Shown here: positions 33,891 through 39,689 of the stretch, piece by piece
Numbering within the stretch: the first letter of the stretch is position 1
Layout: every line of letters begins with the position of its first letter
From: Vibrio sp. 99-70-13A1
GTDB taxonomy: Bacteria > Pseudomonadota > Gammaproteobacteria > Enterobacterales > Vibrionaceae
Length of the DNA stretch: 39,689 bases
Direction of reading: 5' to 3'
Assembly (NCBI RefSeq): GCF_013114625.1
Contig: NZ_VTXD01000041.1
Location: forward strand, 1 to 39,689
The notes under the pieces: generated by a model
Database searches by the model: none
What the model saw: only the letters and a program-made list of their open reading frames with translations
What the model was told of the DNA's origin: nothing
Program-made: the position numbers and the translations under genes

Positions 33891-34724
33891 CTAGTTGCTG
33901 ATGATATAGGTCGTATAAAAAAAGTAGAAAGTGATCATTACACTTACGATGATGACGGTCTTTCTCACATACCGCTCTGGGATGTCTCGCGAAATTTTCG
34001 CAGAGTAGTACCCTCCGACTAATGTGCCTAATAAAACGGCAATGCCAGAGCTCCAATCAATAGAACCATTGATCACAAAAAAGATAATGGCAGCCAGTGA
34101 AGCACTAGCGGACACTAATAATTTAATGCCATTCATAACGGTTAAGTTAGTGTATCCAGCAAGCGCTAAATAACTCAGGGTCACAATCCCTAAGCCTGCA
34201 TTAAAATACCCGCCATAAATACAAACCGCCAATAGTAGTAACCCTGTAAAGAACACTCCGGCATGGGTAGCGCTTTTATGTTTACTGGTCGCATTCTTCA
34301 ATACTTGATTGAGCTTTCCCCCGAATGTAAAAAGGATGGTTGCAAATAGAAGTAACCAGGGAATGGATTGTGTGAAAACAGTCTCGGGTGTGTGTAATAG
34401 TGAGAAAGCCCCAATCGCACCACCTATAACGCTTAATACAACTGTTTGTGTTAACCGAGATTTGTCTGACATTATTTCGTTTTTAAGTGCGTAAGCACCA
34501 CTCAAATAACCAGCACAAGATGAAAAGGTATTGGTAGCGTTTGCCGCGATAGGCGAAACGCCTGCAAACAATAAAGCGGGAAAGGTGATAAAACTTCCGC
34601 CTCCAGCAATAGAGTTAAGCACTCCACCAAAGACGCCAGCAGTAAATAAGATGATCCAATCGAACATTGTTAACGAATCGAATAGCGTTAACCAATCAAC
34701 AAGTGTTGACCAATCTAATTGCAT
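33891..34724 (-). CDS. TauE/SafE-family (DUF81) permease
   Basis: A 277-aa inner-membrane protein of the TauE/SafE family, often linked to sulfite or other organic sulfur-anion export. Family motifs G-G-V-L-N-S-I-A-G-G-G-S-F and the second-half G-G-Y-F-N-A-G-L-G-I are present, with about eight spans. AGGAAG lies five bases before the ATG at 34724. Codons 4-27 come from four 18-bp direct repeats, each encoding a version of D-W-L-T-L-F; the ordinary family start would be the last unit. The gene is divergent from the hydrolase gene, with 194 bases between. Confidence 0.9.
   Translation of the reverse strand: MQLDWSTLVDWLTLFDSLTMFDWIILFTAGVFGGVLNSIAGGGSFITFPALLFAGVSPIAANATNTFSSCAGYLSGAYALKNEIMSDKSRLTQTVVLSVIGGAIGAFSLLHTPETVFTQSIPWLLLFATILFTFGGKLNQVLKNATSKHKSATHAGVFFTGLLLLAVCIYGGYFNAGLGIVTLSYLALAGYTNLTVMNGIKLLVSASASLAAIIFFVINGSIDWSSGIAVLLGTLVGGYYSAKISRDIPERYVRKTVIIVSVMITFYFFYTTYIISN
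34644..34715 (-). repeat. 18-bp coding repeat, four units, in the TauE-type gene
   Basis: Four tandem 18-bp units (34715-34698, 34697-34680, 34679-34662, 34661-34644) encode variants of D-W-L-T-L-F. Each begins GATT and continues TGG or CG, with T-TA-AC-type centres. The last unit matches the normal family start. Confidence 0.88.
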
Positions 34725-34797
34725 TGAGCTTCCTTTCTCTTTGGATAAATTATTATCGGAATTCTGACCACATTATCATTAAGAGGCTATTCTGTTT

Positions 34798-34818
34798 ACT
34801 AAAGATATGAACTTTAGT
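34798..34818. promoter_or_regulatory. Inverted repeat in the divergent promoter region
   Basis: ACTAAAG-ATATGAA-CTTTAGT is a 7-bp perfect dyad with a 21-base span, midway between the divergent TauE-type and hydrolase genes. It could be an operator for either. Confidence 0.35.
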
Positions 34819-34918
34819 GAGGGTAGTTCCGTATAAAAAGGTAGTGTGAGTATATTTTTTCAGCATGCTTTATACATAAAGACCAACAATTTCGATTCAT
34901 CGTGACAAGGGAATGACA

Positions 34919-35836
34919 ATGACAGAATCCACTTTTAACGCTAATACACCGAATAAAACTAGACCAATTCCGCAAGAAGCATTTGACTGGTATGACGAAT
35001 ATGCTCATGGGGTGATTGACCGAAGAGAATTTATGAGACGTTTAGGTGGGCTAGCAGTCCTTGGTTTTACCATGACAACGCTTACTAGTGCCTTAATTCC
35101 AAATTATGCATTGGCAGAGCAAGTTTCATTCAATGATCCATCGATTACTGCCAGTTACGCAAAGTTCTCATCACCTAAGGGGCATGGAGAGTGCCAAGGA
35201 TATTTAGTGCTGCCAAAGGGGCTAACCGATACTGCACCCGTAGTGTTAGTTATTCATGAGAACAGAGGGCTAAATCCATACATAAAAGATGTAGCAAGAA
35301 GATTAGCAGCTAAAGGATTCATTGCTTTCGCGCCTGATGCTTTATACCCACTAGGCGGCTACCCTGGTAATGATGATGAAGGTCGCAGTATGCAAAAAGG
35401 TATGGATAAATCCAAACTTGAAGAAGACTTTATTGCCGCTGCCTCGTTTTTAAAAGAACACGAATTAAGTAATGGAAGCTTAGGTGCGGTGGGTTTTTGT
35501 TATGGTGGATATGTGGTGAATATGCTTGCTGCGACAATCCCTGATAAGTTGGATGCTGGCGTGCCTTTCTACGGGACCCCTGCAGCCTCAGAAATACAAG
35601 ATCAAGTTAAAGGACCATTAATGCTTCAGTTTGCGTCACTAGATAAGCGAGTAAATGGCACATGGCCGGATTATGAGAAGCGCTTAAAATCCAATAATGC
35701 TGATTTTGTGGCGTACATCTACGATGATGTAAATCATGGTTTCCATAATGACTCTACAGGGCGTTATGCAGAGGAAGAAGCTGAGTTAGCTTGGAGTCGA
35801 ACATTGGAGTTTTTCAAAAAACATTTGCACGCTTAA
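34919..35836 (+). CDS. Dienelactone hydrolase family protein with Tat-type leader
   Basis: A 305-aa alpha/beta hydrolase. The triad is visible: C194 in G-F-C-Y-G-G, D242 in S-L-D-K-R and H273 in N-H-G-F-H-N-D, as in dienelactone hydrolases. The N-terminal leader holds R35-R36-E-F-M-R-R-L-G-G, then a hydrophobic stretch, and A-L-A near 64-66 before E-Q, so export by the Tat route is likely. AAGG is best spaced for the ATG at 34919; another ATG lies six bases earlier. The natural substrate is unknown. A strong terminator shared with the tct operon follows. Confidence 0.92.
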   Translation: MTESTFNANTPNKTRPIPQEAFDWYDEYAHGVIDRREFMRRLGGLAVLGFTMTTLTSALIPNYALAEQVSFNDPSITASYAKFSSPKGHGECQGYLVLPKGLTDTAPVVLVIHENRGLNPYIKDVARRLAAKGFIAFAPDALYPLGGYPGNDDEGRSMQKGMDKSKLEEDFIAAASFLKEHELSNGSLGAVGFCYGGYVVNMLAATIPDKLDAGVPFYGTPAASEIQDQVKGPLMLQFASLDKRVNGTWPDYEKRLKSNNADFVAYIYDDVNHGFHNDSTGRYAEEEAELAWSRTLEFFKKHLHA

Positions 35837-35847
35837 TTCAGTATTAA

Positions 35848-35880
35848 AAAGCCCTAGCGATTGAGTTCGCTAGGGCTTTC
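35848..35880. terminator. Bidirectional terminator, hydrolase and tct operon
   Basis: A 13-bp perfect stem, AAAGCCCTAGCGA / TCGCTAGGGCTTT, with a 6-nt loop lies between converging genes. Confidence 0.92.
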
Positions 35881-35941
35881 GATTATTTAGCTTGTTAGCT
35901 CATTTAGCTAATAAGCTATTTGAGTTGTGCGGGCTCAATAA

Positions 35942-37462
35942 CTAAGCTTCAACGGGCTTGGCTTTAAATCGTCTGAACAATGTCATTAACACTGGGCTAC
36001 TTAGGACTAATACAGCCAACACGGTGAAGGTCATCGTAATTGGACGCTCCCATAGGAAGCTAAGTTCGCCATCTGCAATCATCAGTGCTCGCCTTAAGTT
36101 TTCTTCCATCAAACCACCTAATATGAAGCCTAATAACAGTGGTGCGAGAGGGAAGTTAGCAAGCCGTAATGCTATAGCTGCCATTGCCACGATAAGCATG
36201 ATGAATACGTCCATCGTGTTGAAAGAAACTAAGTACACGCCAGTAATCGAGAAGAATAAGATCATTGGAAGCAGCACGGTTCTTGGGACTGCCAGAAGCT
36301 TAGAGATATACGGAATCAGAGGTAAATTCAGAATCACTAGCACAATGTTACCGAAGTACATGGAAATGATAACAGACCAAAATACGTCTGGATGCTCAAC
36401 GAAAAGGCGAGGACCAGGCTGAATCCCATAAGCGATAAGTGCACCTAACATGATAGCTGTAGTGCCAGACCCTGGAATACCCAAAGTAAGTAAAGGTACA
36501 AATGAACCACTTGATGCGGCATTATTTGCCGATTCTGGTGCGACTAAGCCACGAATACTGCCTTTACCAAACTCTTTTTGTTTATCTTTTGGTGCCAAGC
36601 TTCGTTCCATGCCATAGCTCAGGAAAGCCGCGATAGTTGCCCCCGCGCCCGGTAATACACCAGTAAAGAAGCCAAGAATCGAAGAGCGAATAGAAACGGG
36701 TGCCACTTCTTTAATTTCTTCCTTCGTGACTTTCATACTTCCTATATCAGCCATTTTTTGGCTTTCTTCGCCGCTGGTGTCTTTTTCCGGTTTCAAAATC
36801 CCCATTAATGTCTCACCAAGTGCAAATGTTGCCATTGCTAATAACAAGAAGCTAAAGCCATCCATTAAATCAGTCAGACCAAAGGTAAAGCGTTCTACGC
36901 CTACACCTTTGTCTATACCAACGGTTGAAAGCATCAACCCTAAAATAGTCATCATCCACGCTTTTACAACTTGCCCTGGTCCTGCAAATGCTGCAACAGC
37001 AGATAGACCAAGTAACATAAGCGCAAAGTAGTCTGATGATTGAAAACTCAGGGATACACTAGCCAAAGCCGGAGCCGCAATAAGCAGCATAATGGCTGAA
37101 AGCGTACCTCCAGTGAAAGAAGAATAAGCGGCGAGGGCTAATGCTTTACCTGCTTGTCCTTTTTGAGCCATTGGATAGCCGTCAAAAGCGGTTACCACAG
37201 TTGATGAACAGCCAGGCGCATTAATCAATATCGAAGATGTTGATCCGCCAAATACTGCACCGTAATACACACCTGCCATTAGGATTAAGCCCGAAGATGG
37301 ATCCAGACCGTAAGTAATTGGGATCATCAACGCAATGGCTGAAATAGGCCCAAGACCTGGCAGCATTCCGATGAAGGTTCCCACAAAACATCCGACGATC
37401 ACCATCATGATGTTCATTGGCATTATGGCGGTAGAAAGCCCTTGTAAAATTCCGTCTAACAT
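35942..37462 (-). CDS. tctA: Tripartite tricarboxylate transporter, large membrane subunit TctA
   Basis: A 506-aa inner-membrane subunit, about 11-12 spans, that moves a tricarboxylate or related organic acid in with TctB and TctC. Family motifs are clear: G-M-L-P-G-L-G-P-I-S-A-I-A-L near residue 33, Y-Y-G-A-V-F-G-G-S-T-S-S-I-L-I-N-A-P-G, and the second half G-V-L-P-G-A-G-A-T-I-A-A-F. AGGGAAA lies before the ATG, and nine bases separate it from tctB. It is the last gene of the operon. The substrate (citrate in the founding system) cannot be read here. Confidence 0.93.
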   Translation of the reverse strand: MLDGILQGLSTAIMPMNIMMVIVGCFVGTFIGMLPGLGPISAIALMIPITYGLDPSSGLILMAGVYYGAVFGGSTSSILINAPGCSSTVVTAFDGYPMAQKGQAGKALALAAYSSFTGGTLSAIMLLIAAPALASVSLSFQSSDYFALMLLGLSAVAAFAGPGQVVKAWMMTILGLMLSTVGIDKGVGVERFTFGLTDLMDGFSFLLLAMATFALGETLMGILKPEKDTSGEESQKMADIGSMKVTKEEIKEVAPVSIRSSILGFFTGVLPGAGATIAAFLSYGMERSLAPKDKQKEFGKGSIRGLVAPESANNAASSGSFVPLLTLGIPGSGTTAIMLGALIAYGIQPGPRLFVEHPDVFWSVIISMYFGNIVLVILNLPLIPYISKLLAVPRTVLLPMILFFSITGVYLVSFNTMDVFIMLIVAMAAIALRLANFPLAPLLLGFILGGLMEENLRRALMIADGELSFLWERPITMTFTVLAVLVLSSPVLMTLFRRFKAKPVEA

Positions 37463-37471
37463 AATGTTTCC

Positions 37472-37969
37472 CTACCAAAGAGTGAAAATTAAGCCAGGCT
37501 CTAAATAAATATCTAAGCCTTGAGTTAAAAGAAGATAAAAACCGATCACAAATGGGAATGAAGCACCAAATAAAATGGGTTTGCTACGCTCACCTAACAG
37601 GTAGAAGCCAGACATTAAGAAGAACCCTGTAGAGAGTACAAACCCGATGTAAGTTAGCCCCAGCCCGTAAAGAGCCATAAGAGATAAGAAACCAATGAGC
37701 AGTTTCCAGTTAAATTCGGTGACAGCGCCGCTGTCTTTGTTTTCTTGACCTGTAACGAGTAGTAAAAGCGATAACGCTATTCCGGCAAAGGTCAGTAAAG
37801 TCGGCAAAGTTCGAGCCGTAAACGGTTCATATTCGTCGCCAGGGAAAAGAGGAATGAGAGTAGTTTGGTAGCCATAGCATAGGCACACCAGCAGGAATAT
37901 CATTGCGCCGACACGATCTCGACATAACAAGTAATCCTTACTTAAAAAATTGGTTGGCGAATCCGACAT
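37472..37969 (-). CDS. tctB: Tripartite tricarboxylate transporter, small membrane subunit TctB
   Basis: A 165-aa inner-membrane protein with about four spans and the low sequence conservation typical of TctB. CGGAG sits six bases before the ATG at 37969, so this start is preferred to the TTG two codons earlier. It precedes tctA by nine bases. It is separated from tctC by 312 bases, more than usual for this operon. Confidence 0.88.
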   Translation of the reverse strand: MSDSPTNFLSKDYLLCRDRVGAMIFLLVCLCYGYQTTLIPLFPGDEYEPFTARTLPTLLTFAGIALSLLLLVTGQENKDSGAVTEFNWKLLIGFLSLMALYGLGLTYIGFVLSTGFFLMSGFYLLGERSKPILFGASFPFVIGFYLLLTQGLDIYLEPGLIFTLW

Positions 37970-38281
37970 ATCCAACTCCGTTTGAAAGGTAAAAAAGAAA
38001 TAAAAAACCGTACATAAGCGAGTTAATGAGAAAAATCGGGATCATTAACAGAAGGTAAGAAGCTTGCTCCCTATTACCTTTCGCCAAACGCCGATAGCGG
38101 TTGATGTCGAAGGCTATTGTTGCCAATAACTATTGATATCGATAACTATCAGGTGTGACCAACGGGTAACGGTTGAGGAAAGACGACTCACTAATAACAA
38201 AGGAGTTTGGGTTTGCACTCATGTACGGCGAAACTGTTTAATCAGAGTAGGGCTGCGATTAACAGCCCTGTGAATTGTGTT
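37970..38281. other. 312-base gap between tctC and tctB
   Basis: Besides the hairpin at 38249-38269, it holds AT-rich DNA with a short hydrophobic frame (37938-38126, minus) that overlaps tctB and lacks a ribosome-binding site. I treat the frame as spurious. A second promoter for tctBA could lie here, but no consensus is obvious. Confidence 0.45.
38249..38269 (-). terminator. Hairpin just after tctC
   Basis: AGGGCTG-CGATTAA-CAGCCCT is a 7-bp perfect stem 13 bases past the tctC stop, with no T run after it on the minus strand. It probably stabilises tctC mRNA or slows read-through into tctBA rather than ending transcription. Confidence 0.6.
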
Positions 38282-39253
38282 TTACTTTAAGAAGCCTAAT
38301 TCACGCATCAAATCACCCATTTGTTGTTCTTGGTCTTCAAGGAATGCGTAGAAATCTTTGTCAGCCTTGTAGTTATCGATCCAACCATTACGGTCACGAA
38401 CAACTTGCCACTCATCGGTTTGGTACATCTTATTCAGAGCTTGGTTCCACTCATCAATTTTTGCTTGGCTAGTGTTAGGAGCAGCAAAGAAACCACGCCA
38501 GTTAGCGAAAACGGTTTCATTACCATATTCAGTTAGAGTTGGAATGTTTGGTGCAGCATCAAGTCGTTTAGGTGCCGTTACTGCCAGTACTTTTACTTGA
38601 CCAGATTTAGACATTTCTAGAACTTCACCTAAACCAGTTGAAAGAAGCTGAGTTTCACCTGAAAGTAGAGCTGCCATTGCTTTGCCACCGGCATCGTATG
38701 CAATGTAGCGAACTTTTTTAGCATCAAACCCTTCGCCTTTGAACGCTGCTGCAACCACTAAGTGATCCATACTGCCACGAGCTGAGCCTCCAGCAATTTT
38801 CACTTTACGAGGGTTAGATTCGAATTCTGTAACCACATCTTCCCATGTGTTGTATTTCGAATCTGCAGACGCCACGATAGCGCCATAGTCAGCAATAGTA
38901 GCGGCTACGGGAGTTAAATCTCGGAAAGATTGGGGAAATATTCCGGTAAGAGAGCGCACGACGATAGGCGTAGAGTTCACCATTAGCGTGTCCTCTTGAC
39001 GTTTTGCGGTTTCAATCAGGTGGGCAATTGCTTTACCACCGCCGCCACCAGACAAGTTTTGGAAAGAGACGTTTTCGACGATGTCAGATTTAATCAGTAC
39101 ATCACCAGTGCCTCGTGCTGTCATATCCCAACCACCGCCAGCGCCGCCAGGGATTAAAAAGTGGATTTTTTCAACATCTGCAGCAAAAGAGCTAAGTGAG
39201 AATGTAGCTGCGATGATTGAAGCGGCGAGGGTAGGTTTTAGTGCCTTAAACAT
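38282..39253 (-). CDS. tctC: Tripartite tricarboxylate transporter substrate-binding protein TctC
   Basis: A 323-aa periplasmic solute-binding protein, first gene of the tct operon. The signal peptide is about 1-24 (ends S-F-A before A-D-V-E). The mature protein opens I-H-F-L-I-P-G-G-A-G-G-G-W-D-M-T-A-R, the signature of the Bug/TctC family. Its ligand pocket residues fit organic acids in general. AAGGAA lies seven bases before the ATG. The operon order C-B-A is standard. The ligand is unknown; citrate or other tricarboxylates are the default guess. Confidence 0.95.
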   Translation of the reverse strand: MFKALKPTLAASIIAATFSLSSFAADVEKIHFLIPGGAGGGWDMTARGTGDVLIKSDIVENVSFQNLSGGGGGKAIAHLIETAKRQEDTLMVNSTPIVVRSLTGIFPQSFRDLTPVAATIADYGAIVASADSKYNTWEDVVTEFESNPRKVKIAGGSARGSMDHLVVAAAFKGEGFDAKKVRYIAYDAGGKAMAALLSGETQLLSTGLGEVLEMSKSGQVKVLAVTAPKRLDAAPNIPTLTEYGNETVFANWRGFFAAPNTSQAKIDEWNQALNKMYQTDEWQVVRDRNGWIDNYKADKDFYAFLEDQEQQMGDLMRELGFLK

Positions 39254-39527
39254 GATTCACGTTCCTTATGTAGGTGTCACGGTTCATTGACCGAGGCTTA
39301 TATTTGTATAGTTCCAGCTGAGTAGGCTCAGTATTGAATAGGGACTTTCCAGTAAGTTTGGAAAAGTTCAGCACCATTCAGCGGATGAGCTAAAGTTAAC
39401 GTGATGTTACGAGCCTGTCTTTAATATGGTGATATTGAGAATAAAGAACATAAAGTAAGTTTTGTGCATAAAGTTCACAGGTGTTTACTAAGTGCTAGTA
39501 ATGCCAGATAAGTGGTTCAAGCTCTTG
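39254..39527. other. Upstream region of the tct operon
   Basis: It contains an imperfect palindrome CGGTTCATTGACCG (39279-39292), 26 bases upstream of tctC, a possible operator. A near-CRP sequence, TGTGC-N7-TCACA (39463-39479), has a spacer one base too long. No gene is seen. Confidence 0.45.
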
Positions 39528-39611
39528 GATAAGAGATAAGAGATAAGAGATAAGAGATAAGAGATAAGAGATAAGAGATAAGAGATAAGAGATAAGAGAT
39601 AAGAGATAAGA
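39528..39611. repeat. Tandem repeat (GATAAGA)12
   Basis: Twelve perfect copies of the 7-bp unit GATAAGA (84 bases) are flanked by a 7-bp inverted repeat, TCAAGCT (39517-39523) and AGCTTGA (39614-39620). It lies about 275 bases upstream of tctC. Confidence 0.97.
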
Positions 39612-39689
39612 GAAGCTTGAGATGAAAAGAAAAAGGGATTAACTCAGATAAGACTGGTTTGAGAGTTCAATGTAAACGCACCACTGTAG

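Noticed and set aside
37938..38126. 62-codon hydrophobic frame before tctB (minus)
   Set aside because: It overlaps tctB, starts with TTG without a ribosome-binding site, and its hydrophobicity follows from AT-rich DNA.
18537..39253. Firm assignment of the CitA/CitB-type pair as the tct regulator
   Set aside because: The loci are 15 kb apart and no shared operator was found; only family-level plausibility supports it.
39463..39479. CRP site upstream of tctC
   Set aside because: TGTGC and TCACA are separated by seven bases, not six, and one arm has a mismatch.
39528..39611. Tandem arrays as CRISPR
   Set aside because: The units are 5-9 bp and directly contiguous, with no spacers and no cas genes.

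Overview
The window looks like chromosomal DNA of a marine Vibrio (Splendidus-clade-like at a guess; species not assignable by eye). It is AT-rich. It carries a tandem glycine riboswitch in front of an alanine/glycine:cation symporter, an arrangement well known from V. cholerae, and a VF530-family gene, and it has a zwf-pgl-gnd operon. There are no rRNA or tRNA genes, CRISPR arrays, insertion sequences or phage genes. Thirty-three coding regions are supported, two of them very short (9493-9597 and 11574-11732).

Layout. 1-7 kb: a FadR-type GntR regulator, a cNMP/CBS/DUF294 signalling protein overlapping a DEDDh exonuclease, a KdgM-type porin (uronate-oligomer uptake), an unrecognised small gene, and a TraF_2/PorV-like outer-membrane barrel. 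7-12.5 kb: an M32 carboxypeptidase, a LysE/RhtB exporter, the riboswitch-controlled symporter with a coupled 34-codon ORF, a 52-aa membrane peptide and a coiled-coil membrane protein. 12.8-17.5 kb: a four-gene TolC/HlyD/ABC-2/ABC-2 export operon with no ATPase gene. 18.6-21 kb: a CitA/DcuS-type two-component system. 21.3-25 kb: zwf-pgl-gnd, the oxidative pentose phosphate branch, behind a cluster of palindromes. 25.3-29 kb: an RND efflux pair. 29.2-33.6 kb: a VF530 protein behind a 127-nt nested inverted repeat, a small membrane protein, an HD-GYP-like protein and a chemoreceptor. 33.9-39.3 kb: a TauE/SafE permease with a repeat-built N-terminus, a Tat-type dienelactone hydrolase, and a tctCBA tricarboxylate transporter operon.

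How the genes connect. The strongest functional units are glycine-responsive amino-acid uptake, NADPH production through zwf-pgl-gnd, organic-acid uptake (tctCBA, possibly sensed by the CitA/CitB-like pair 15 kb away; inference only) and envelope export (TolC/HlyD/ABC-2 and RND). The regulator and KdgM porin at the left edge suggest a neighbouring uronate or alginate locus outside the window.

The non-coding DNA is notable. At least six short tandem arrays with different 5-9 bp units sit between genes. Several inverted repeats look like operators or structured leaders. The most striking is the 127-nt nested fold at 29229-29355 and the three stacked dyads upstream of zwf.
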